Positions 9,150-17,628 of a stretch of 64,000 nucleotides of DNA are shown here, piece by piece. Position 1 is the first letter of the stretch. The number at the start of each line of letters is the position of its first letter. The stretch lies in assembly GCF_036250675.1 (NCBI RefSeq), contig NZ_CP109592.1:248001-312000 (forward strand), given 5' to 3'. Made by a program: the position numbers and the translations under genes. Source of the DNA: Streptomyces sp. NBC_01689. Its GTDB lineage: Bacteria > Actinomycetota > Actinomycetes > Streptomycetales > Streptomycetaceae. The notes beneath the pieces are model-generated. The model searched no databases. It saw only the letters and a program-made list of their open reading frames with translations, and had not been told where the DNA came from.

Positions 9150-9385
9150 GGCAGCACGGCCGGGACGTCGACGCTCAGTCCCCGCGCCGCCGGGGACAAC
9201 GGCGAGCTCGCGGCGGCCTGTTCCCGGGCCACCGCGCCGGCGATGTCGCGGGCCAGCTGTGCGCGTGAGGTGATGCGCTCCGGGCCGGTGCGCGGCTGCG
9301 CGGGTGCCGCGCCCGCGGCGGCCAGGACGAGCCCGGTGGCCGCGACGGCGGCGGCGACGCCCGTGGCGCCGCGGGGGTGCTTCAT
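9143..9385 (-). CDS. Small exported protein, 80 aa
   Basis: Starts MKHPRG, followed by a hydrophobic Ala/Val/Leu core and an AAPAQP cleavage-like site near residue 30, so a Sec signal peptide is likely. The mature ~50 residues contain TSRAQLARDIAGAVAREQAAASS and end in a single Cys (VPAVLPC). The start overlaps the stop of the 45-aa gene (ATGA), and its 3' end overlaps the Cys-rich gene. Its N-terminus is clearly paralogous to the 45-aa product. Function unknown; no known family recognised. Confidence 0.55.
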   Translation of the reverse strand: MKHPRGATGVAAAVAATGLVLAAAGAAPAQPRTGPERITSRAQLARDIAGAVAREQAAASSPLSPAARGLSVDVPAVLPC

Positions 9386-9519
9386 ACCGCCTCCTCCGGG
9401 TCGCGCGGCGACGGCGGGGTGACGGGCCCGGGCGTGACCTGGGCGCTCGCCGCGCCCGCGGCGGCCAGGACCAGTCCGGTGACCGCGGCGACGGCCGCGA
9501 CCGTACGGGAGTGCCTCAT
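9382..9519 (-). CDS. Very small exported peptide, 45 aa
   Basis: ATG 9519 follows GAGAGGCATCCGC, a good ribosome site. The product is an almost bare signal peptide (MRHSRT, a hydrophobic Ala/Val core, then GAASAQ) with a ~19-residue Pro-rich mature tail (VTPGPVTPPSP). It is first in a coupled three-gene run with the 80-aa paralogue and the Cys-rich protein. It could be a decayed duplicate, a leader controlling downstream translation, or a real secreted peptide. Confidence 0.45.
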   Translation of the reverse strand: MRHSRTVAAVAAVTGLVLAAAGAASAQVTPGPVTPPSPRDPEEAV

Positions 9520-9589
9520 GCGGATGCCTCTCGTTCTGCGGGGGACGAACCTCGACGCCCCAGCGTGGCCCGGGACTTCGCAGAGGCCC

Positions 9590-9618
9590 TCGAGACCCGC
9601 TGGAGGCGGGCTCGAACG
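9590..9618. promoter_or_regulatory. SARP-type heptamer array
   Basis: Three heptamers begin at 9590 (TCGAGAC), 9601 (TGGAGGC) and 9612 (TCGAACG), exactly 11 bp apart. On the other strand they read TCGAGCC/TCCAGCG-like. The site lies between the divergent small-peptide operon (start 9519) and the DUF2871 gene (start 9718). Neither direction has a good -10 hexamer at the 8-bp position, so the regulated gene is uncertain. Confidence 0.5.
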
Positions 9619-9717
9619 ATCTCCGAAAACGGGCGAAGGGCTCACGCCGGAGTGCTTCAATGGCCCCCGTGAAGGCCTGAATTGACCGGCAATGACCAGC
9701 AGGGAGCGAGCACGGGG

Positions 9718-10179
9718 ATGCGGAAGTCGTATTACGCGGCACACGTCTACATGATCCTGGGAGTGATCTCCGGTCTGTACTACCGGGAGTTCACCAAAGC
9801 CAAAGACTTCGACGGTGACACCCAGCTGGCGCTCATGCACACCCACCTCCTCGCGCTGGGCATGATGGGGTTCCTCATCGTCCTCGCCCTGGACAAGCAG
9901 TTCGGGCTGTCCGGGACGAAACTGTTCACGTACTTCTTCTGGTTCTACAACGCGGGCATCGCGATCACCGTCGCCATGATGTTCGTGCACGGCACCGAGA
10001 CCGTGCTCGGCGACCACGTGCCCGAGGCGGTCCCGCTCACCGCGGGCCTGGGGCACACCCTGCTCACGGTCGGCCTCATCCTGCTGTTCGTACTGCTCGG
10101 CAAGCGGCTGAACGAGCCCGCCGGAGCCGGACCCGCCGAGCCGGAGCAGCAGGCCGAGACGGCCAGGACCCCGGTCTGA
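9718..10179 (+). CDS. DUF2871 family membrane protein
   Basis: A 153-aa protein with four to five hydrophobic segments (YMILGVISGLYY, LLALGMMGFLIVLAL, YFFWFYNAGIAITVAMMF, LLTVGLILLFVLL) and conserved-looking His residues (LMHTHLLALG, MFVHGTE), matching the DUF2871 pattern. I chose ATG 9718 (MRKSYYAAHVYM), 12 bp after AGGGAG; an upstream TTG at 9682 would add 12 polar residues. Family function unknown. It is transcribed away from the small-peptide operon, across a SARP-like array. Confidence 0.75.
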   Translation: MRKSYYAAHVYMILGVISGLYYREFTKAKDFDGDTQLALMHTHLLALGMMGFLIVLALDKQFGLSGTKLFTYFFWFYNAGIAITVAMMFVHGTETVLGDHVPEAVPLTAGLGHTLLTVGLILLFVLLGKRLNEPAGAGPAEPEQQAETARTPV

Positions 10180-10418
10180 ACCACCACGCCCCGGCCCGGG
10201 AATGCCCCCGAACCGGCAGGCCCCGAACGGGCGCGCTCCTCGACCGGCGTACGGCCGGGCGGGGCTGACGGCGAGCCTGCCCGGCTCCGGGCCCACCAGG
10301 CATGCGGGACCGGGGCGCGCGGGGCCGGGGCGCGCCCGCGGTCGGGGCCCGTGGGCGTGTGCCGGTCGCGTCCGTCGGGTCAGGCGTGTCCGTCCCGCCC
10401 GCCCGTCCTGTCCGTCCG

Positions 10419-11027
10419 TCAGGCGGGCTGGGCGGCGGGGCCGAGGAGAACCTCGGTGAGCGCGGCCAGCCGCCGGCCGGTGAGGCCCGGGCGCAGCCGG
10501 CCTCCCCCGGTCAGGACGGCCAGACCGTGCCAGGCGCTCCACAGGACCTCGGCCAGCAGATCGCCGTCGCGGCCGGCGGCGACGGGTGCGACGGCGAGGC
10601 CGATCTCGGCGAGGACGTCCGCGAGCGGCGCCGGTGCGTCCCCGGTGCCGGGGGTCTCCTCGGGGGTGCCGTCGTCTCCCGGGTCGAGGGTGAGCATGGC
10701 CTGGTAGAGGACGGGTCCGCGCGCGGCGAAGTCGACGTAGGCGCGGGCCACCGCGTCCAGGGCGCCGCGCGGGTCCGGCGTGCCCAGGCGGGCGGCGCGC
10801 AGCTCGGCCGCGAGTTCGGCGAGACCCTCCAGCGCGACCGCGTGGACGATGGCGTCCTTGTTCTTGAAGTGCTGGTACAGCACGGGCTGGCTGTATTCGA
10901 TACGGTCCGCGAGACGCCGCGTGGTGACGTAGTCCCAGCCTTCGGCCTCGGCCATCTCGCGGGCCGTGGTGAGGATCAGGCGGTGGCGCTGGGCCTGCTC
11001 GCGCAGGCGTCGTTCTCGGAGCGTCAT
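10419..11027 (-). CDS. TetR family transcriptional repressor
   Basis: A 202-aa regulator. The N-terminal helix-turn-helix reads IEYSQPVLYQHFKNKDAIVHAV, the classic TetR recognition-helix context, and a ligand-binding domain follows. It is transcribed divergently from the condensation-domain gene at 11212. The intervening DNA holds two direct copies of a TCAGYGATA motif 18 bp apart (11044-11073), a likely autoregulatory operator. The same motif recurs at three other promoters, making this a candidate cluster-level repressor. The effector is unknown. Confidence 0.88.
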   Translation of the reverse strand: MTLRERRLREQAQRHRLILTTAREMAEAEGWDYVTTRRLADRIEYSQPVLYQHFKNKDAIVHAVALEGLAELAAELRAARLGTPDPRGALDAVARAYVDFAARGPVLYQAMLTLDPGDDGTPEETPGTGDAPAPLADVLAEIGLAVAPVAAGRDGDLLAEVLWSAWHGLAVLTGGGRLRPGLTGRRLAALTEVLLGPAAQPA

Positions 11028-11043
11028 GGCCCGACTTTAGCAC

Positions 11044-11073
11044 TTTCAGCGATAATCGAGCTGTCAGTGATAG
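11044..11073. promoter_or_regulatory. Putative operator, tandem copies of a TTGTCAnYGCTAGA-like motif
   Basis: TTTCAGCGATA at 11044 and CTGTCAGTGATAG at 11061 are direct repeats whose shared TCAGYGATA cores are 18 bp apart. The same tandem 18-bp arrangement, on the other strand, occurs at 14833-14864. It lies between the divergent TetR gene and the condensation-domain gene. Confidence 0.55.
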
Positions 11074-11147
11074 GGTTTCTGCCTTTGAAATCGGCGGGGT
11101 CGGGGGCGCTCCGTGCGGCGGGGCGGAGTGCCCGCGTGCGGCCGCGT

Positions 11148-11179
11148 TCGAGCGGCCTTCGAGGCAGGGGCGCCAGCAT
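11148..11179 (+). promoter_or_regulatory. SARP box and -10 for the condensation-domain gene
   Basis: TCGAGCG at 11148 and TCGAGGC at 11159 are 11 bp apart; 8 bp after the second comes CAGCAT at 11174, placed as a -10 element. The coding start is 11212. Confidence 0.7.
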
Positions 11180-11211
11180 CGGGGCACGACTGCCCACAGA
11201 GAGGGCCACCC

Positions 11212-12957
11212 ATGCTGACGCCGACTCCCCTGGAGGAGCTGCTCGATCTGGCCGCGGACGTCATCGGCGGCGACCGGCGCGTCCTGCCGGCCGGGGCGGC
11301 GGGGTCCCCCTTCATCACGCTGGGCGGCGGCCTCGGACAGGCCGTACGGCTGCAGGCGCGCGCCGAGCGGCAGTTGGGCCTGGCCGTGGACCTGGCGCAG
11401 CTGCTGGGTCCCGCCCCCCTCGCTGACGTACTGGCCCGGGCGCGGCCCGCCCCGGTGCGGGCCGCGGGCGGCGTGGAGCGGGGAGCGGCCGTACGGGCGC
11501 TGCTGCCGGGGCAGTCGGCGGCGCTGGCCGCCGAACGGGAGGCCGGGGCCGGGGCGGTGACCCGGATCCTGAGCGCCGAACTGTCCGGCCCGCTGGACAC
11601 GGACGCGCTGCGCCGCGCGCTGGCCGCCCTCAGCGCTCGGCACGAGGGCCTGCGGACCGCGTTCGCCGCCACCACGCGCGGGCCCGTGCGGCGGGTGCTC
11701 GCCGTCTGCCCCCCGTCGCTGGTCACGCTGGAGGCGGTGGCCGGGGGCCCGGGCGAGGACCTGGTGGCGGCGGCGCACGCGCGGCTGGCCGTGCGGGCCG
11801 GGCGGCTGGTCACCCGGCCCGGCCTGCCGCCGCTGGCCTTCGCGCTGACCCCGCTGGCCACCGGTCGCCATCTGCTGTCGTTCGTCCACCACGACGCCGT
11901 GGCCGACAGCCGCTCGGCCGCCCTGGTGTGGCAGGAACTGCTCGCCGACTACGACCGCGCCGTGCGCCGCCGCCCGCTGGACCGTGCGCCGCGGCCCGGC
12001 CCGGACACACCCGGCCGCGGCGGGGCGGCTCCGGGCGGCCCCGTACGGATGCTGCCGCCCGGAGCCGCCCCGCACCCCGAACACCCCCAGCGCGCCCCGC
12101 ACCCCGAACACCCCCGACACGCCGAGTCTGCCGACCGCACCGACCACACCGAGTCTGCCGGGCTGCGGCGCGCTGTGGCCGCCGCCCGCGCCGGAATGCC
12201 CGGGTCAGCACCGGCGGCCGCCCGCGACGTCCGTGGCGAGCGGCTGCTGCTGGGACTCGGCACGAGGCTGCGGGACGCGGCCGACGCGACGGCCCGGCGG
12301 GCCGGCGTGCCGCACAGCACGGTGCTGCTGGCGGCCTGGGCGCTGGCCGTGGGCCGGCGCACGGGCCGTGAACGGCTGCTGGTGGATGCCGAGATGCCGG
12401 GCCGGCCCACCGCGGAACTCCTCGGCACCGTCGTGCCGTGCGCGGCGACCGCCCCGGTGGTCTGTGAACTGGAGGGCGGCGTCGACTACTTCCTGCGCGG
12501 TGTCGCCTGCGCGTTCAGCGAGGCGCTGCAGTACGCGGATCCGGACGACGGCGCGGCGGTGCGCGGTGCGGCAGCACCCTCGGGCCCTCTCCCTCCCGCC
12601 CCGGCGCGGGTGACGTTCGCGGCCCGCGACGAGTTGCTGCCCGCGAGCCTGCGGACGGGCGCCCTGACCGCGCGCTTCCATCACGGACACTCCGGCGCCG
12701 TCACCGCGGACGCCGCCCTGACGGTGCTGCGCTGGCACGAACACCCGCTGCTGAGCCTGGAGTTCGCCTCCGCGCGACTCCCCCGGGCACAGGCCGCACA
12801 GCTCGCCCGCGCGCTGCGCGCCGCACTGACGGCACTGGTGACCTCGCCCCCGCACACCCCGGTCGACGACCTGGCACTCGCTCCGGCCGACGACCTGCCG
12901 AAGAGCCCGGCCGCCCGCGCGGGCACACCCGCCGCCCGCCCTCTCGCCCTGCCCTGA
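11212..12957 (+). CDS. Stand-alone NRPS condensation-domain protein with degenerate carrier domain
   Basis: A 581-aa protein. Residues ~1-75 look like a carrier domain, but the phosphopantetheine attachment motif LGGDSL is replaced by LGGGLG (37-42), so the Ser is lost. From ~95 a condensation domain follows; its catalytic motif HHxxxD is kept (HHDAVAD, H226-H227-D232), though the usual Gly after the Asp is Ser. RHEGLRTAF near 143-151 matches another C-domain core motif. ATG 11212 is used; a longer frame runs upstream through the promoter. Such free-standing C domains can join an acyl or aminoacyl carrier to an amine acceptor, which suits linking the polyketide and amino-acid parts of this cluster (inference). 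Confidence 0.8.
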   Translation: MLTPTPLEELLDLAADVIGGDRRVLPAGAAGSPFITLGGGLGQAVRLQARAERQLGLAVDLAQLLGPAPLADVLARARPAPVRAAGGVERGAAVRALLPGQSAALAAEREAGAGAVTRILSAELSGPLDTDALRRALAALSARHEGLRTAFAATTRGPVRRVLAVCPPSLVTLEAVAGGPGEDLVAAAHARLAVRAGRLVTRPGLPPLAFALTPLATGRHLLSFVHHDAVADSRSAALVWQELLADYDRAVRRRPLDRAPRPGPDTPGRGGAAPGGPVRMLPPGAAPHPEHPQRAPHPEHPRHAESADRTDHTESAGLRRAVAAARAGMPGSAPAAARDVRGERLLLGLGTRLRDAADATARRAGVPHSTVLLAAWALAVGRRTGRERLLVDAEMPGRPTAELLGTVVPCAATAPVVCELEGGVDYFLRGVACAFSEALQYADPDDGAAVRGAAAPSGPLPPAPARVTFAARDELLPASLRTGALTARFHHGHSGAVTADAALTVLRWHEHPLLSLEFASARLPRAQAAQLARALRAALTALVTSPPHTPVDDLALAPADDLPKSPAARAGTPAARPLALP

Positions 12958-13611
12958 CCCACACCCCCGGTCCCCAACTGCGCCGCCCGGCCAGTTGGGT
13001 TGCGGGGCCCGGGGCCACCGGGCACGCCGGCCGCCCGCACCGTACGGCGAAAGGACGCCACACGCGGCGGGGGGACGCGCCCTACGGCGACTCCCGGCGA
13101 CCTCGGCACCTCGGCCCGGCGCCCGCCGTACCACGTCACCGGACACCCGCACCCCCAGCGCCCCCCCAACTCCGCCATCCCGTCACCGGGTTGCGGGCCC
13201 GGCGCCGCGGGGTGCTCCGGCCGCCCGCGCGTACCGCGAAAGGACGCGGCGCGCGGCGGAGGACCCGCCGTACGGCGGACGACGGCGGACGACGGCGGAC
13301 GACGGTGGCCTCGGGGGCACGGCGGCTCGGCGCGTGCCGTGCACGTCGCCGGACACCCGCATCCCCGTCCGGGCGGACGCCGCCGTACGGGCACCCGGGG
13401 GCCGGGCGGTGCGGGCCGGCGCCGTACGGCCGGGAGCCGGAGGGCACCGGCGCCGTGCCCCGCGGCGGGCGGGGGGGCATCCGGTGCGCGCGTACCGGGG
13501 GAGTGCACGCGCGCACCGGAGCCGTGGACCGGGCGGCCGGCGGATCGGCACCCGGAGGCGGACGGGCCCAACGGGCCCAGGGGTTCGGGCCGTTCGGGCG
13601 ATCGAGGCGGG
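12958..13611. repeat. Intergenic region with imperfect ~180-bp duplication
   Basis: No gene recognised. Two related segments start near 13000 and 13190: each has GTTGCGGG-CCCGG followed by a GCGAAAGGACGC element. The element CACGTC(A/G)CCGGACACCCGCA occurs at about 13133 and 13344. A short GACGGCGGAC tandem is at about 13272-13305. The region separates two converging genes. Confidence 0.55.
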
Positions 13612-14799
13612 TCAGGCGGGCCGGGTGGTGAACTGCGGCAGGCGGGCGGCGGTCTCGGCGGGGTCGGGCATCGCGGCGATCTCGGCGGCGACCTTGCGGG
13701 CCGCGTCCCGGTAGCTCTCGTCGCCCAGGATGCGGCGGGCCTGTTCGGTGACCGCGTCGGCCGTCAGATCACCGGCGAAGATCACTTCGCCGGCGCCGGC
13801 GTCGCGTACGGCGGTGCCGTTGGCGGGGCCGTCGGCGCCCTGCGGCAGGATCAGCTGGGGCAGGGCGGCCGCCAGCGCGGCGAGTGTGGTGCCCGCGCCG
13901 CCGTGCTGGACCACCAGGGCCGCCCGCCGCAGCGCCTCGGGCTGGGCCACCCACTCCACCGCCACCACGCGCTCGGGCAGTTCGCCCAGGTCGGCGACGG
14001 CGACCACGGGGCCGGTCGCCACCAGGACCGGCACCTGCAGCGGCAGCAGCCCGTCGATGACCGTGCGCAGCACGTCGACCGAGCCCAGCGCGGTGCCCAG
14101 GGTCAGGTAGACGAACGGGCCGTCCGCGTCGCGGATGCCGGCCGGCAGTTCGCCCGGCTCGCCGTAGGCGACGGGGCGCTGCTCGATGCGGGGCAGCGGG
14201 GCGGCCAGGAAGCCGGGGTCCTGCAGGCTGGGCGGGCAGATGTCGATGTAGGTGGCGGCCAGTGCCAGCAGCCGGCCGTACGGCACGTCCACGCCCAGGT
14301 CGGCGGCGGTGGCCAGCAACTCCTCCTGGATGCGGGCCTCTTCGGCGCCCATCGCCATCACCCCGACGCCGTGCGCGACGGCGGGCACGCCCGCCAGCCG
14401 GGCGGCGAAGGCGGCGCCCGGGTTCATCGCCTCGTAGACGACGAGGTCGGGGCGCAGGCCGGTGAGGACGGGGGCGAGGTCGGCGGCCACCCAGCGGGGC
14501 AGCACCGAACCGAACACCTTCACATGCAGGTCCGCCAGCACCTCGGGCGGCACGTCCTGGGCGCCCAGGTCGGCGCCCTCGTGCTCCAGGGAGTCACTAC
14601 CGCGCACTGCTTCCATGAACGCCTCGGGGACCGAGCGGCCCGCCGCCACCGGCTCCAGGCCGGCGGCCCGCAGGGCCGGGTGGAGCTGCTCGCCGGTGGC
14701 GAACACCACCTCGTGGCCCGCGGCGCGCGCGGCCTTCGCCAAGGGAAGCAGGGGATACACGTGCCCGAAGTTGCCCGCGCTGGCAAAGAGGATTCTCAT
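13612..14799 (-). CDS. Glycosyltransferase, GT1 (macrolide/aureolic-type)
   Basis: A 395-aa GT-B enzyme. N-terminal MRILFASAGNFGHVYPLLPLA is typical of antibiotic glycosyltransferases, and the C-terminal donor-binding region includes VVQHGGAGTTLAALAAALPQ and LILPQGADGPANG. Start ATG 14799. It should transfer the dTDP-2,6-dideoxyhexose made by the neighbouring genes onto the aglycone. No P450-like auxiliary protein of the EryCII/DesVIII kind is visible, so it is probably auxiliary-independent. It is divergent from the 2,3-dehydratase across a shared operator region. Confidence 0.9.
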   Translation of the reverse strand: MRILFASAGNFGHVYPLLPLAKAARAAGHEVVFATGEQLHPALRAAGLEPVAAGRSVPEAFMEAVRGSDSLEHEGADLGAQDVPPEVLADLHVKVFGSVLPRWVAADLAPVLTGLRPDLVVYEAMNPGAAFAARLAGVPAVAHGVGVMAMGAEEARIQEELLATAADLGVDVPYGRLLALAATYIDICPPSLQDPGFLAAPLPRIEQRPVAYGEPGELPAGIRDADGPFVYLTLGTALGSVDVLRTVIDGLLPLQVPVLVATGPVVAVADLGELPERVVAVEWVAQPEALRRAALVVQHGGAGTTLAALAAALPQLILPQGADGPANGTAVRDAGAGEVIFAGDLTADAVTEQARRILGDESYRDAARKVAAEIAAMPDPAETAARLPQFTTRPA

Positions 14800-14832
14800 A
14801 CCGCCTCAGCGTAAGGACGCCCACCCCCGTTG

Positions 14833-14864
14833 TCTACCACTGACAATAATTCTAGCGCTGACAA
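14833..14864. promoter_or_regulatory. Putative operator in divergent sugar-gene promoter
   Basis: On the minus strand two copies, TTGTCAGCGCTAGA and TTGTCAGTGGTAGA, are direct repeats 18 bp apart. The plus strand offers TTGTCT, 17 bp, TAGCGC as a possible promoter for the 2,3-dehydratase, overlapped by the repeats. This suggests a repressor acting on both the glycosyltransferase and the sugar genes. Confidence 0.6.
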
Positions 14865-14943
14865 CACCCGAGTCTTGGACGGCAGGTCGGCCCTGGTGGG
14901 CGGGCCCGGGGCCCGCTCCCCCGGCCCCGGCGGCGGGGGCGGC

Positions 14944-14983
14944 TCCAGCCGCCGTGCGGGACGTTTCGAGGCGCCCTCCAGCA
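14944..14983 (+). promoter_or_regulatory. SARP-type heptamers upstream of 2,3-dehydratase
   Basis: TCCAGCC at 14944, TCGAGGC at 14966 and TCCAGCA at 14977 are spaced 22 and 11 bp. The -10 position is weak (GATCCC near 14990). The coding start is 15064. Confidence 0.5.
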
Positions 14984-15063
14984 ACGGCCGATCCCCCTGG
15001 CGGATCGTCAGGGGCGGCGGCCCGGCCCCGGTCGCACGGGACACGGCGAAGGAGTCATGTTCG

Positions 15064-16464
15064 ATGACCATCACCCACGCGGTGCCCCCGGGCGCCCTCA
15101 CCGGCCTCGGGCGGCGCTTCACACTGTCGGCCCAGACCCTGGACAGCCCGGTGACACCCAATCCGGTCTTCCGCGAATGGTTCGCCGAGCAGCGCCGCGC
15201 CAACCGCTACGAGGTGCGGCGCATCCCCTTCCGCGAACTGGTCGGCTGGCGCTTCCAGGGCGCCACCGGGAACCTGGTGCACGACAGCGGCCGGTTCTTC
15301 TCCGTCGAGGGCCTGCATGTGCGCGCCGAGTGGAACGGGCACGCCGCGTCCTGGTCGCAGCCCATCATCAACCAGCCGGAGATCGGCATCCTGGGCATCG
15401 TCGTCAAGGAGTTCGACGGCGTCCTGCACTGCCTGATGCAGGCCAAGATGGAACCCGGCAACATCGAGACCGTCCAGCTGTCCCCCACCGTGCAGGCCAC
15501 CCGCAGCAACTACACCGGTGTGCACCGCGGCGCCCCCGTCACGCACATCGAGTACTTCGCGCCGCCGCGGACCGCCTCACGGGTGCTGTTCGACTCCCTG
15601 CAGTCCGAACAGGGCTCCTGGTTCCTGCGCAAGCGCAACCGGAACATGGTGGTGGAGGCGCTCGGCCCGGTGCCCGCGCACGAGGACTTCGTATGGCTGA
15701 CGCTCGGTCAGATCCATCAGCTGCTGCACGAGTCGAACGTCGTCAACATGGACGCCCGGACCGTGCTGTCGCTGATCCCGTCCTTCGCCGACGAGGGGCC
15801 CCCGCTGCACTCCATGGAACACCTCCTCAACCGCCTCACCGAGATCAAGGCGCACCGGGAGCTGGTGCAGACCAGCATGCCGCTGTCGGCCGTCCGGCGC
15901 TGGCGGCGCACCGAGGACGGGATCTCCCACGACAGCGGCCACCACTTCACCGTCATCGCCGCGTCCGTGGCCGCCGCCAACCGCGAGGTCACCCGCTGGA
16001 CCCAGCCGCTGCTCGCACCGGCCGAACAGGGCCTGTCCGCGTTCCTGGTGCGCCGCATCGGCGGTGTGCCGCACCTGCTGGCGCACGCCCGCTCCGAGGC
16101 GGGCGTGCTGGACGTCGCGGAGCTCGGCCCCACCGTGCAGTGCCAGCCGGGCCGCGCGCTGACCCTGCCCGCGCCGAGCCGGCCGCAGTTCCTGGACCTG
16201 GTCCTGCGGGCCGCTCCGGGCTCCCTGCTCTACGACACCGTGCAGTCCGAGGAGGGCGGCCGCTTCCACCACGCCGGCAACCGCTACGTCCTGATGGAGG
16301 TCGGCGACGACTTCCCCGTCGACGTGCCCGAGGACTTCCTGTGGGTGACCGCCGACCAGATGTCGGCGCTGCTGCGGCACAGCAACTACCTCAACATCGA
16401 GGCCCGTACGCTGCTGACCGGACTGCGCGCGGCGTGGGCGCGCGGCGGGACGTACGCCCGGTGA
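15064..16464 (+). CDS. dTDP-4-keto-6-deoxyglucose 2,3-dehydratase
   Basis: A 466-aa protein made of two repeated halves, as in the NDP-hexose 2,3-dehydratase family (usual length about 430-480). Both halves carry a NxEIG/EQGLxAFLV-type element and a VQLSPTVQATRSNY / AELGPTVQCQPGR-type element. It removes the C2 hydroxyl of dTDP-4-keto-6-deoxyglucose, committing the pathway to 2-deoxysugars. ATG 15064 has GAAGGAG 9 bp upstream. It overlaps the 3-ketoreductase by 4 bp (GTGA), and the two act in sequence because the 3-keto product is unstable. Confidence 0.92.
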   Translation: MTITHAVPPGALTGLGRRFTLSAQTLDSPVTPNPVFREWFAEQRRANRYEVRRIPFRELVGWRFQGATGNLVHDSGRFFSVEGLHVRAEWNGHAASWSQPIINQPEIGILGIVVKEFDGVLHCLMQAKMEPGNIETVQLSPTVQATRSNYTGVHRGAPVTHIEYFAPPRTASRVLFDSLQSEQGSWFLRKRNRNMVVEALGPVPAHEDFVWLTLGQIHQLLHESNVVNMDARTVLSLIPSFADEGPPLHSMEHLLNRLTEIKAHRELVQTSMPLSAVRRWRRTEDGISHDSGHHFTVIAASVAAANREVTRWTQPLLAPAEQGLSAFLVRRIGGVPHLLAHARSEAGVLDVAELGPTVQCQPGRALTLPAPSRPQFLDLVLRAAPGSLLYDTVQSEEGGRFHHAGNRYVLMEVGDDFPVDVPEDFLWVTADQMSALLRHSNYLNIEARTLLTGLRAAWARGGTYAR

Positions 16465-17456
16465 GCGGGCCGGGAGGACCGAGGGGCCCGGTGCTGCGGA
16501 TCGGCGTGCTGGGCTGCGCGGACATCGCCGGGCGGCGCATGCTGCCCTCGATGGCCCGCCAGCCGCTCGTCGAGGTGACCGCCGTGGCCAGCCGCACCCC
16601 CGCCAGGGCGCGCGCGTTCACCGACCGGTTCGGCGGCACGCCGGTGACCGGCTACGCACGGCTGCTGGAACGCGAGGACGTGGACGCGGTGTACCTGCCG
16701 CTGCCGCCCGAGCTGCACGCGCAGTGGACGCTGCGGGCGCTGGCGGCCGGCAAGCACGTGCTGTGCGAGAAGCCGTTCGCCCTGCGGTACGCCGACGCGG
16801 ACAAGGCGGTCTGTCTCGCCCGCGAGCGCGGCCTGCTGCTGATGGAGAGCTTCATGTTCCTGCACCACTCCCAGCACGCCCGGGTCCGCCGGCTCCTCGA
16901 CGACGGGCTGATCGGCGAACTGCAGCTGTTCGGCTCCGAGTTCGGCATCCCGCTGCGCCGCGAGAGCGACGGCACCCATCGGCGCGCCAGCACCCTGCCC
17001 GAGGTCGCCGCCTACCCGCTGCGCGCCGCCCGGCTCTTCCTGGGCCCCGGCCTGCGGGTGGCCGGCGCCCATGTCCGCGCGGCCGGCCCGCACGGACCCG
17101 CCCCCGCCGGCGGCGCCCTGCTGACGGCGCCCTCCGGGGCGGCGGCCCAGCTCGCCTACGGCGTCGAGCACGCCTACCGCAGCGGATACGACCTGTGGGG
17201 CAGCCGGGGACGGCTGCGCCTGGAACGCGCCTTCAGCACCCCCGACGAGCATGTGCCCGTCCTGCACGTCGAACGCGGCGCCGGCGTCGAGGAGATCCGC
17301 CTCGCGCCCGACGCCCACTTCACCAACATCGCGGGCGTCTTCGCCCGCGCCGTCCTCGACGGCGAGGACTTCACCCCGCACACCGAGGCCGTCCTGGACC
17401 ACGCCCGGCTCGTGGACGAGGTCGAACAGGCCGCCGCCCGCCCGGCAGCCCCCTGA
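16461..17456 (+). CDS. NDP-hexose 3-ketoreductase (Gfo/Idh/MocA family)
   Basis: A 331-aa oxidoreductase starting at GTG 16461, overlapping the 2,3-dehydratase stop. The Rossmann motif is near the N-terminus (IGVLGCADIAGR), the Gfo/Idh/MocA signature CEKPFAL is near 105-111, and SFMFLHH follows. The family reduces the 3-keto intermediate left by the 2,3-dehydratase, giving a dTDP-2,6-dideoxy-4-ketohexose. The gene ends at a strong bidirectional hairpin. Confidence 0.9.
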   Translation: MSGPGGPRGPVLRIGVLGCADIAGRRMLPSMARQPLVEVTAVASRTPARARAFTDRFGGTPVTGYARLLEREDVDAVYLPLPPELHAQWTLRALAAGKHVLCEKPFALRYADADKAVCLARERGLLLMESFMFLHHSQHARVRRLLDDGLIGELQLFGSEFGIPLRRESDGTHRRASTLPEVAAYPLRAARLFLGPGLRVAGAHVRAAGPHGPAPAGGALLTAPSGAAAQLAYGVEHAYRSGYDLWGSRGRLRLERAFSTPDEHVPVLHVERGAGVEEIRLAPDAHFTNIAGVFARAVLDGEDFTPHTEAVLDHARLVDEVEQAAARPAAP

Positions 17457-17559
17457 CCGCCCCCTCCCCTCCCCCGGCACCCTCCTTGCGGTCCCTTCCT
17501 CCGGCCGGCCGCCACCTGACCGGCGGCCGTCACCGCGCGGCGGGGCCGGGGGCAGGAAA

Positions 17560-17594
17560 GCGGCCCGGCACGCACCGAGTGCGTGCCGGGCCGC
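17560..17594. terminator. Bidirectional hairpin terminator
   Basis: A perfect 15-bp GC-rich stem (17560-17574 with 17580-17594) around a 5-nt loop, CCGAG. It lies between the convergent 3-ketoreductase and SnoaL-like genes. Confidence 0.8.
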
Positions 17595-17628
17595 CCGCGT
17601 CCGCAGGGAACGCCCGCCAGGGATGCGC

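Noticed and set aside
8148..9422. Plus-strand frame of 424 aa over the small-peptide genes
   Set aside because: No ribosome site or domain; the minus-strand genes have coupled overlaps and a clear ribosome site.
13000..14814. Plus-strand frame of 604 aa over the glycosyltransferase
   Set aside because: Shadow of the glycosyltransferase; begins in repeat-rich intergenic DNA.
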